Assembly (NCBI GenBank): GCA_963931865.1
Contig: OZ007517.1
Location: forward strand, 3,352,164-3,416,163
Length of the DNA stretch: 64,000 nucleotides
Direction: 5' to 3'
From: Axinella damicornis
Taxonomy: Eukaryota > Porifera > Demospongiae > Axinellida > Axinellidae
A model generated the notes under the pieces. That model made no database searches. It was not told the origin of the DNA and saw only the letters and a list, made by a program, of their open reading frames with translations. Below, piece after piece: positions 23,401 to 35,400 of the stretch. Within the stretch, counting starts at the first letter, position 1. Every line of letters starts with the position of its first letter. A program made the translations under genes and the position numbers.

Positions 23401-26400
23401 ACAATACATTAACGGTTATGATGCGCTCTCTTTGAACGTGAACAAGATGGCAGTACAAAGCGTTGGTTCAAAGCATGGGGCAGACACCATAACCAAAGGG
23501 CCCGAATAACACCTTGTTTGTCAAGTGTTATTTACCCCTAACACCTAATCTGTTGATTTTACACACTGATTTGTGCTGGTCATGTTGACCATGGTGAGCC
23601 GTCAGGCCTACCCACTGCTGAGCAATTTACTGGCTCCTGTCAAACCGGCTACCAAGAATTATGATGAGACCACCACAAAGCTGAAGTCGACAGTGACAGT
23701 GGAGCGATTTAAGCTCCATGAGAGGACCCAAGCAGAAGCAGAGAGCGTGTCTGAGTTCATGACAGTACTTCGTAAGATGGCGGACAAATGTGAATTTCGT
23801 GGCCACTTAGAAGAAGCTATGAGGGATCGGCTAGTTGCGGACTTTGGAGCCGAACTACGTATATACAAAAGAAACTATTGGCCGAAAGTGACTTTACCTT
23901 GCAGAAGGCCAATGAAATGGCACATGGCATGGAAGCGGCAGCTCTACAAGCCTAGCTGATGGAATTGGTTGCCCTGTGGAGTTTATATTCTTCCCCCTTC
24001 TGTCAATCATTGCATCATGCATCGGTATGAACGGAGCAATACACATAAACGAGACTTGGCTAAAGAAGCCACTACTTGACATTGAAACAACCTTGCAAGA
24101 TATGTGGAGGGATGACAGTTGTGATGAGAAACCAAGTACTTCTCCACAGCTCTGCATTGACCATTTCAGCCTTGAGGAACTACACAACGTCATGAGTAGA
24201 AATAGAGCACAGCTAGGTGCTGGGCATGTTTGACAAAATGTCAACACTCTACTCACAACTGGATCTCTTTAAACACTCCGGGTCAGTTATGGACAGGAAG
24301 ACACTGATCACCCTCAATGGTGGCAGCTCTTGCAGCAGAAACTACCGAAACTACTCAGCTTCACTGCCAAATATGGCCTTCAACATTTCCGGCTTCATTC
24401 AGCCTACATTCGTTGAGCGAATGCTCACATCAGATGATGCGGACGGCTTCAATGATAGGCAGCTTTTCTGCTTTCCACCGCAGAGGGACGTCTTTCTGGG
24501 AGATCTCAAACTCCCGGTTCCATCAAATCTGCCAGTCCTGCGAGACATACATGAACACGTGCGAAGATTCCACACACTCCGTCATTGTACACATTCGATG
24601 ACGAGGGGTACAAAGAATTCACTACAGCCCATGATGCCCTTATAACAAGGCAAAGCATAAAACAAACGAGTCTATACAGGTATTGCAAGGACGGCCATGA
24701 TCCTGTTTGCAATTAAGCAATAGACCAGATTGTCATCAGGACTGGTCAGGACTCACCTACGGACTCCCCAGCACCCACATGGTATTACAAGATCCACAGT
24801 TCATATGTACGTGCAGCCTCCTGCATTCTGGACTACTTATGCGACCAGATGCTAATAATGATGGATATATTAAAGAGAGGACCCAGGCTGACCGTGATCC
24901 TGAGACACAAGGAGAAATCCTGTCTGGCCGTCACGTCAGGAAAATGCTGCTGATGTCAGTTGAAGAGGACGGACAAATCAGTCCTTCGAAAGTGGCACAG
25001 AAATATATATGTGCCGCAACGAATGGGCGGTATCCTGTGTCTAACTCGTATGACCTGTTTGAATCTGCCAGCAAATATGGTTTCGGAAAGATGGTTGATG
25101 TGATGACCCCCACGAGGCCAAGGGTCAAAAAGTTTCGAAAGAAGCCCTACGACCGTCTTGACACGAGTTCCATTGGCGTACTCCAAAAACTACGCATCAC
25201 GCAGACGGAGTATGAGGAAACATTTTGCTCCACTCCAACCCCAGAGTTGGGTGGGTCCGTGAACCCAAGCAGGGACTATTATATAACAGGCATGACAGCT
25301 CAGCTGTTCAGATATAATACTATGTACAAGGCAAAAGTATGTTATCAGATATTAAACTAAATACTCTGTATGTGTACATGACTTGTTTGTTTGCCATCTA
25401 ACTTAAACTTGACTCAATGTCACAATTTATCTTATAGATATTGCATGACAGAGAGTATCGAACCCGAGGGCGAGAGTGAGGGGCTGTATTAGCTATACGT
25501 CACATGAGCATGACACAGTAACGGCTGTAAGAGAGACTCTGAATTACCCACAAAACGTACCTGATTGTGATGCTTGAAGGTCTGACTAAACTGGCAGCAA
25601 AAGCGACCTCCTTCAACGTTCACTGGATTGATGCACTACCTCCCTCAACTATAAGCTATAAGCAGCTTGCAGCAGCTACCTTACCCAACCAGGGTTGAGC
25701 AGGGTGGTGCAATATTGCCATGGTGGTTGGTCTACTAAGGTTCCCAAGGAATTGCAGCTAGAGCCTTGAGTGTGACTGTTTGTTCCGAGGAACACAAGTC
25801 GCCATTCCCACTAAGCTGCGACAGCTAGTACTGGCTGAGCTACACATGGGTCATCCAGGTATCGTCCGAATGAAGGGGTTATAGCTATGTTTCGAGTCTG
25901 GTGGCCAGAAGTAGCAAGACAAATTGAGGAGAAGGTGCAGAGCTGCACTGCTTGTCAAGTCATGGAAACCAACCAGTTCCAGTTCCACTCCACCCCTGGC
26001 CTTGGGCCAAGACTTTGTGGGAGATGATCCATGTGGATCATGCGTGGCATGTGGAGGGAGTGATGTACCTAGTCACTGTCCTGGTGATTGTGGATGGCTA
26101 CTCTAAGTGGGTAGAGCTGGAGTCTATGCATAGTACAACTACAGAGAAGGCCCTGGATATGATGCGCATGCTATTTGCTCATTATGGCCTTCCAAAACAA
26201 TTGCTATCGGATAAATGGCCGCAGTTTGCCTCCACAGCTTTCGCATCTTCACTCGAGAAGTGCTCCATATCACCCGGCAACCAATGGGGCTGCAGATAGG
26301 GCAGTCCAAACCTTCACCAACGTTTTGGGAGCAGGGAAGGATGACTCGGGTTCCCATAACCAGACTCTGCCCCAGTTCCTCCTGGTAAATCAGACAACAC

Positions 26401-29400
26401 CGCATGCTTAGCCTTGTTCCCAGGCCATCGCCCAGCTATTCGTCGCTTCTATGACTGGATTTCAGCCTGCCTATCTGTTCTCTGTGCACTCGATCGTCTG
26501 GACGTAATGAGGCCTTCAGTGGATGACAAAGTGATTGCTCAACAAGAACAGCAGAAGAGGTACAGTGCATAATTTATCATCCTTGCTGATGTCAGATTCT
26601 GGGTGAGTTTGCAGTCCAGTTCGTCTGGATTACCTCCGTATCTTAACAGCTGATTCGCATGTTGACGCCAGAATCCATCGCCATTCTTACCTCAAGACAA
26701 ACCTCTCCGATTCCCATCCATCCACTTAGGACCATCTAGCCATGCCCAGCTTCTATTTCACGATCTTGAGGCCTGAGACAGCCATGGAGTCAGACCTATT
26801 CAACAGTGTGGCCAACCCTGAACCAGGTGTAGAGGCAGCTGTGGAGTCCAATAGTCTGAGCAATTTGGAACCAGTCTCACCGGCCTTTACCGTTGCCGAG
26901 ACACCGCCCACTTTGGTAACAGGGGCCAGTGCACCTGTGACACACCCGGAACCCGTGACCCGATCCTAACCGTTTTAGAAATAGGGTCCTTCTAAGTTAG
27001 CCATTTTGAACCTATGTAGTTTCTATTACGGTAGAGTAGTGTAGTGTATGGATACAAACAATTATTACCGGGTTTTTGTCTTTGTGGTTAATTCATATCC
27101 GGTAAGAACACTATATCAGTCGAGTTGTTCTAACTGTTCAGTCAGCTTATGAATGGATAATACAAGCTAAAAGAGAATTGCCTTTGGACTTATCATATAT
27201 TGCATGCCCACTCTCTCCCTACATACTGTAGTCGCGCGTTATTAGGCGCATCTCACTTATAGGTGCATATTCGTGTTAGGCGCAGGTTCAACTCTTGTCC
27301 CAGGTAAGCACTGCAGTCTTCTTCCAGAAACTCGGCCATTTTGCGATCCTTCGGAGTGGAAAACAGCTATATTGAAGTGTGCTTCCTATTCGAGGAATGT
27401 CATTATTATTATATGTGTTATTAGGCGCATCTCGCTTAAAGGCACATATTTCCTTCCTGTGGAGTTATAGGCGCATGCGCCTAATAACGCGCAACTACGG
27501 TATACTCTACTGACTCTATGATACCATTCTTAACACCAGACCCAAGATTAAGCTAGCTTGCATTCCTTGCTTCTCACCATCTCTGACAATGTCAAAAGGC
27601 ATCTGGAAGTGTCCACTGCTTAGGAGCTCGTCACTGGTGGTGGCAGCCACAGACAACGGGTCTAAGGTCTGGGGAAGAGATACACAAAACATCAAATGTA
27701 TAACAAGATGTATATAGGGATAGCAGAATGAAGTAGATACGAATGATTGCATAAAACACTTAAACCCCTATACATATCTTTTACATTATAAATGCATACA
27801 TGGAATGTCAATAACAGCAGGAGTGGATGAGGCAGAAGGCGGCGAAGGAACGTCGAACTAGTATACACATGTTGTGCGCCCTCACACCTTACAGTCAAGG
27901 AAGACCTTTGTGGTACCACACAAACACCAATTAGTCTTTCATACGTTTACGTAATGGCCTCTTGCCGTATAAGGTTTGGGACGCGTGAATACTTCTGCTA
28001 GGGCGGGCATGCTGAGTTTGACACTCCTTCGCCGAGTTTGACGCTCATTCGCCACCTTCGGTGGCTCATGCACTCCTGATAACAGACAATCAACATCTGC
28101 ATGCGCGATAGAAACAGTAGTGGAACTATTGTGGGAAAGTATTCTCTTTTGTGTGGTTGTTGCACGTTCCTTCCCTTCCCTCCACTCCTATGCCATTACA
28201 TACACGCTATCCATACCACTGACCCATGCGGCTTGAGGGCAAGCTAGCAGGGTATGCTACTGCGACTGTCCGACTTGATAGTGCACTCAATGACATCGTC
28301 CTCGGCTAAAAGTAGTTACACAATATCCACTTTCCACAGCCGAAGAGTATAGCAGTTTCTGGCCAAAAGATGCTGTTTCCACGGCAACCATTATATACAC
28401 AGAAGGGAAAGGAGGACCTGGGATTACGTCATTGTAAAAGAATGACAGCACACTCACACTTGATTCCTCCTGTCGCATTGCTTGTCTTCTGTTAAGAAGA
28501 CTGATCAGCTCCTTCTGAACGCTGGCAAGGGACTCGCGCAGGCTAGCATTCTCCACCATCAACTCCTACAACGAACACAGTAGCTATAGTAAACAACACA
28601 TCCAACTATCATTACACTCCTGGTAGGGGAAAAATTGTGCCGCGTAAATAAATAATGTTTGAGTACTTAGGATTGGCCTACAGAGATTCTGACTACACTG
28701 CCGTGATCGCTATCATGTACTGACCTGAAGGTAAAAAGTTGGTGTTGAAACTCACCTTGGTAGTGGAGATATGAGCGCTTTTGTCTCGCCGTGGCCGCCA
28801 TTGCTCGAGCGCTCCCTTGGACTTCCGGTGGCAGTACCGTTCTTAGGCAAGGCACACGAAGATTCTGACTACATGGCCGTGATCGCTGTCGTTCACTGAC
28901 GCTTGCATGCCAAAACTCACCGTGCTGGCGAAGTTGTGAGTGCTGTAATACTGTCTTGTCTTCCTTTTGGTCGCCATTGCTCGCGATCGACTGAGCATGG
29001 GTGCCACGTGGCATGTGCATTAATTGGAACGTATTGCAGCTTGCGCTACGCAATCGCAACCGGGGTTGCAATGCGGCAGCTACATTATGAATGGGGTACT
29101 CGAGAGCACTCTAAATAATTTCTGATCTTCCCTGTATATAGCTATCACGGTACTCAGGTGATGTGTGATAATTGGAACGAACTGTCACACTTAGCTTGTG
29201 CTACCGTTTAACCGCGGCTACCAGGAGTGTGGTTGCCCCTCGAACACACAAAACTTAAAACCATCACTAGCTAGTGTACTGTGCAACAGTGCATCAGACC
29301 TTTTTCATCTACGTAACCTTTTGTCTAATCCCATTTTGTCAACAAAATGCACATGTCCATTTTATTAAGATTAAGTCCCGGGTGGGTTTGTGTACACTAG

Positions 29401-32400
29401 TTTACACGAAAAGGGATTAGACTGCCTTATGTGTGTAGTTACACGTACTTTGTACTTAGATTTGATCATGTCGGGTGTTACCATTCATGAGACAGGAGGG
29501 TATATGTACATGTTGGCATGCCTAAACAGCAAAAGCCAAACGTGTCAAGAGCATAGCAAAATGGTTTCTATAACATTGTATCGTTACCTTTTGTCTTTCC
29601 TCATAGTTGCTCACGATCACCCTATACATTTCTTCATCCTTGCTGCAGGGAGATAGTTGGTTCATATGAGGGCAGGGGTAAAGGAGAAGAGGAGTGGAGG
29701 TAGGAGGAGGGGGAGAAGGAAGGAGAGGGAAAGGGGTGAGGGGAAGAAGGAAGGGTGAAGGGGAAATGAAGAAAGGGGAAGAGGAAAGGGGAGCTAGGGA
29801 GGAGTTGGGTGAAATGGGGGAGGGGAGGGGGAGAGGGAGGGGGAGGGGGAGGGGGAGGGGGAGGGGGTGGGGGAGGGGGTGGGGGAGGGGGAGGGGGAAG
29901 AGGACGGGGAAGGGGAGAGGGAGGGGGAGGGGGAGGGGGAAGAGGACGGGGAGGGGGAGAGGGGAGGGGGAGGAGGAAGAGAACGGGGAGGGGGAGGGGG
30001 AGGGGGAAGAGGACGGGGAGGGGGAGAGGGGAGGGGGAAGGGGAAGAGGACGGGGAGGGGGAGAGGGGTGGGGGAAGAGGACGGGGAGGGGGAGGGGGAG
30101 GGGGACGGGGAGGGGGAAGAGGACTGGGAGGGGGAAGAGGACTGGGAGGGGGAGAGGGGAGGGGGAGGGGGAAGAGGACGGGGAGGGGGAGAGGGAAGGG
30201 GGAGGGGGAGGGGGAAGAGGATGGGGAGGGGGAGGGGGAGGGGGAGGGGGAAGAGGACGGGGAGGGGGAGAGGGGAGGGGGAGGGGGAAGAGGACAGGGA
30301 GGGGGAGAGGGGAGAGGGGAGGGGGAGGGGGAGGGGGAGGGGGAGGGGGAGGGGGACGGGGAGGGGGAGAGGGGAGGGGGAGGGGGAAGAGGACGGGGAG
30401 GGGGAGAGGGGAGAGGGGAGGGGGGAGAGGAAGGGGGAGGGGAGGAGGGAGGCAGAAGGGGAGGGGGGAGAGAGGGCCTGGGGACCCATCAACCTTAGCC
30501 CAATCAATTACATGTATGCTATGTATACCAGACTCTTGGCATAACTTATGTTATTCACATAAGATGCCAGCACTGGCCCAGCAGGTAATACAGTATATCA
30601 ACAGTACATAGTACGTACATGAGATTATGTACAGTATGTGACAAAAAGCTGGGAAGGAGTTGGGAACGAGATTCTGACACCACTAGGGTTTCTATTGGTT
30701 CACAATGGACGTCCTCAAGTGCATGCGCATGTCTTTGTGCATAGTCGATGACAGTCTCGTTCCCAGGCCGCGTGGGCCTGGGAACGAGGCTAAGTCCATG
30801 AGTATGGGTCCAGGATCTCTGGTAACAGTGGTTGGTTTGCCTTCTGTTGAAGCCCTAAACTAGGCATATCAAAACCTCATACAGATGGCTGTCCTAGCTT
30901 CCTCGTACCGTTTCTGCCAACTTGGCAGCAGTAAGCCAGAGGTTAAGTGGGCGCCCACAAGAACACCACCCAGGGACTTGTCTAGACTGTGACCTCAGTG
31001 AATATGGGTGTGGCACGTACACCACACAGAGAAGCCTAGAAGTGAGATACGTACACCTTTGAATTCAGCATACGCAAGAAGCTGTCTCAGACTAGCCTCG
31101 TTCCCAGGCCTCTACGCCCAGCTTTTGTTGCAAGCGACAAAAGCTGGGCGTGGAGGCCTGGGAACAAGGCTAGTCTAGCCTCTTCCCAGGCTCCCCCTTG
31201 CGCACACACGTGGTGTACTATATACTACTCACATCATCTACTAGGTACCCTCATTGTGTGGTGAATTGAACATGCATACACAATACCTGGCCACAACGAT
31301 TGCATTCCTCCTTAACCACTACTACATTGTGGATACATAGACCATGTGCTCAGATTTCCAGCTTTGCTAGGTACATGGAGTATGTGTAGCCTACAAGATT
31401 TTAAATGAGTTAGTCTCCCACAAACACAGCTGCAATGCTGCCTATAATAGGGCATACTTAATGTACTATGGGGGTGAGGAGCAAAGTCCTATATAGCTCC
31501 AGCCAGGCTACGCCCTCCTCACCCAGGAGGTGGGGCCTGCATTAAATTCTGGTCAGCTCAGAAGTAGCTACACGTACTTTGTACTTATGTACATCACTAA
31601 GGCCCACTTCCGCAAAATTCCTGTGTGGGTCGCTTGCAACAAAAGCTGGGCGTGGAGGCCTGGGAACAAGGCTAGTCAGCATACGTATGCTCCAGCCCAG
31701 CATATGCTGACCCTCGGACTTTGTCTACGGCCTGAGCATGCCTGCAATTCAGTTATTGCCGAGCCAGAAGCGAGGCAACTAATCGTGCAGCAGGGAAGTC
31801 GAATCTGAGCTAGCGTATATATATATGTTTGTAACGCTCAGGAATGCAATAAGGACATCACTCATACGCACTGTGCAAGCAAGTGCGTGGAGGTGAACTC
31901 ACGCAAACTCACAAGTGCGCGCAGGGGCACTCACACAGCGAATGTCGTCCTTACAATATATGGTGTCTGCTGATACAGAGTTGTAGCTCCAAAAATGATT
32001 ATGGGTGTCGCGGTTTCTTCAGTCACATGAATATGCTTACCATGGTCCAGGCTGTGAATACATAAACATGACAATCTCTATTCCTGGGATTGCCAGATAC
32101 GTAGCTGGTCTTACAGCAACTACTAACTCGCTTCCCGCGAGGCTCTTCTGCATGCATTCACGTATGCACTAGTAACGTATACTATCCCCTTCCCTATGCA
32201 GGAACGAAGAAGAAAGAAAGACAGCTATGTGGGAAATGTCTGTACACGTACCTTCCTGGTTTATTCCATGTTTTTCTCTTCCCGTCTGCCCGGTGCAGGG
32301 AGTTGAGGATGCTCATTCCCAGTCGTCGGTCCTGACTCTTGTCCGACACCAGCTGGGAGATTGGAGGAGGAAAGGATGAAACAAGATGGACACTTTGGTT

Positions 32401-35400
32401 TTCATTCAAACTGCACACTGCTTTGTCACAGAAACCACCCCACCAGCTTGCAGTAAATGGGGAACATGTCTATAGTGGTCACCGTGGCAGCCAACTCTCT
32501 ATTACGGTCACTACTGCTGTCCCGGTTGCGCTAAATGACCTGCTTAAAGCAGCCATAAATTATCACTTGTATACTCTTCCGGTGGTTACAAATTCTGCAT
32601 CCGGCACACATTTACAGCGGAACCTGCATGTCTATTGTGGTCCCCCATGGGACCAGTATCTTTGGCTTCCTCATTGGGCAACTGTTAAAGGTCACGGGCC
32701 GAAAATATATCACCCATTGATGCTGAAATCACGCAAGGGCTAATCAAAAAAACTTGCGAGACATTCAGATGCACAAAGCGGGATCAGTACGTAGCATCAC
32801 TACAAATAATGTGTTCTGGGTGTGTGGTGGTGCACTGGTAGCCTCGTTCCCAGGCCCACACGCGAAACGTGGAAGTGGGCCTGGTGACACTTGGCAAAAT
32901 TCCCGTATGTGCTGAGCTCAGCAGTCTTGATTTCGGGTAGGCGAATCACATTCGTCCACGCAGTTATGCTGACTGTGCACATATGGGAATTTTGCCAAGT
33001 GTCACCAGGCCCACTTCCGCGTTTCACGTGTGGGCCTGGGAACGAGGCTAGTGTACTGGAGGGTGAGAGCTTCTAGCTCAGGCTCAGTCCTGGGTTCGAA
33101 TCCCACCAACCCCTTGTTTTCTGTTGAAGGGTGGTGTGCTTTAAATAGCATCTCAGCAGCTGGAAAATCGTAACTATTACATGCAATAAATCAATATTCA
33201 CTGCTTGAATGGTGCAAGTGCAGTGCCCGTCAAACGTTACAGCTGTCTACAGTTTGAACTCACAAAAGTTGCCAGGCTATTTCTCACATGGTATTGGAAT
33301 GAGGCTACATATAAGACTGACACAAAGTTTCCTACATACCGATCGTTGTATTCCTAGACAAGCAGCTATGTACTTGCACATGTGAACAAACCCACCTGTC
33401 CTAGTTTCTGCTTGAGTCTCTCGTACTCCTTCTCCCTCTTCCTGCTCTCATGGCTGAACTGAGTCTCCTTGTACTGTAAGCTCAGCTTCAGGCGACGCAC
33501 CTGATATGGGCAACAACAGCTTACAGACATACACTAACATAACAACAGGTTTGGGGGGGAGGGGAGAGGGGAGAGGGGGGAGGGGAAAGGGGGGAGGGGG
33601 GAGGGGGGAGGGGGGAGGGGGAGGGGGGAGTGGGGAGGGGGAGAGAAGGCATTCGCCCCCTTGAAAAATACCCAAGAGCATTATGAACACATGCAAGGTA
33701 ACTCATGAATGCCTCCCCCCCTTACTTTGCCATGCTACGATTTTGTCCCACTCCACCCCGAATAATACGCTCCACTCGCTGGAAATCTTGCAAGCCAATT
33801 CTGTTTAATTTCACTCTCTCCTCAACTACCCAAACACAACCTTTCATAGTCTCGTTCCCAGGCTGTGTGGGAGGCCGAGCTAAGCTAAAGCAACAATGAC
33901 AGTATAGTCTAAAATTCTATCTTGAGAAGGTGTGCTATGATTGCCATCCAAGAGCGACCACAGCCATGTATTGACACCCTGTAGATGACATCCACCCACA
34001 CCTCCTTGTCACACCGTTTCTTCTGGCACAGAGCTATGAAATGTTACACCAATGCTGACACAACTCAACAGTGTCTGCCAGACATGGAAGAAGGTCACCA
34101 ACAGTCCCAGGAATAGAGGGCTATGAACACGACGTTGCCCAACCCTGACACAACTCGCCATTGTCTGAGCAAGACACCAGATGAGGCCACTTGCTAATAC
34201 TTCATTTGACTACTACTCACAACCCACCTTACACTTTGCTGATGGTAGCTGCACAGTGGAAATTAGAATACACAGTTACACGTACCTCCTCCTGCTCAGC
34301 TCGCAGTTTGGAGGAGAGGGACTTGAATTTCTCAGACAGCTGTCTCTCTTTTCCCTCTTGAGTAGTCAGTTCTCTCTCTGTTGCCTTCAGATCCTCCTGC
34401 AAAGACAGATCACTTCAGTATCTAGTGAGGACCCTGCAATGGTCCAAATACTTATATGTGGCTGTGTAATTTTATACGTGGTTCACATGTACTGTGTTAC
34501 TGTACCTAGGCCACTCCCATTTAGGCCACTCCCACCTCGTCCCTAAACCACTCCCACCTGGAGCTTGCAGAGGGCTTTGTATCTCACAAAAGTGATGTCA
34601 AGGATTGTAAGACGGAGTGAGGCACGCATGCAGCTGATACCGCTGACATTACTGCTCATTCAGTAACTCTTAGATCAGGCCAGTCACCTTGAGTCTGTCT
34701 TGTGTTTCTTTGTGAAGAAGCACATCACTCTTGGCTCGCTGAAGGCTGCAAATACGTAAGCATTCACACGTGCATGAAATGAAATACAAGCTAACTCATC
34801 TTCCAAGCCATCACACACACCCTCACACGCCTACAACTTGGCGTACGTACATGTACGGCCTATTCAATCTTCCCATTTCTCTATCCTATGTATCAGCACA
34901 TCGAGGAGGTGAGCTTGAGTTGAAACCATGAGGAATAAACTTCCAAAACGTTGACGATTCTGCTTGCCTCCTACGCTGAACACTCATCCTAGTACACACA
35001 GCAGCAGTTGAAACACAGCAGCCATATCCCAGATCCCTTGGTTTATGTAATGCTGAACCGCCAAATACAAGCTAGCGTCCCTACACTTCACAAAAGTAAC
35101 TCTACTGGCATCGAAATACTGGTACAGGTATATAACTTTATGGACAAATCCCATGTGCACGTACCTTGCCTTGAGCTCATCGATACTCTTGGTACTGTGT
35201 CTGTGCAGCTGCAGTAGTCTGTATACAGTGTTCACCAGCTGTACCGTGTTGGGCTGCGTGCTCTTACCCACGAGGACAGACGGAAGACCAATGGTCTGCA
35301 ACTCCTGGAGATGTGAAATTATGTATAATGTTACGTTTGCACTTGACTGCATCTCAAAAATGTTCTTGACTGTTTGACTGGCTGTATTTCAGCCACTGAC

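Noticed and set aside
29694..30611. Gly/Arg/Glu-rich frames of 225-305 codons on plus and a Pro/Ser-rich frame on minus
   Set aside because: They arise from the GGGGGA repeat; all three plus frames are open and no splice or domain context exists.
33080..33116. tRNA gene
   Set aside because: Only a B-box-like gggttcgaatccc is present; no cloverleaf can be drawn with the adjacent sequence because the foldback interrupts it.
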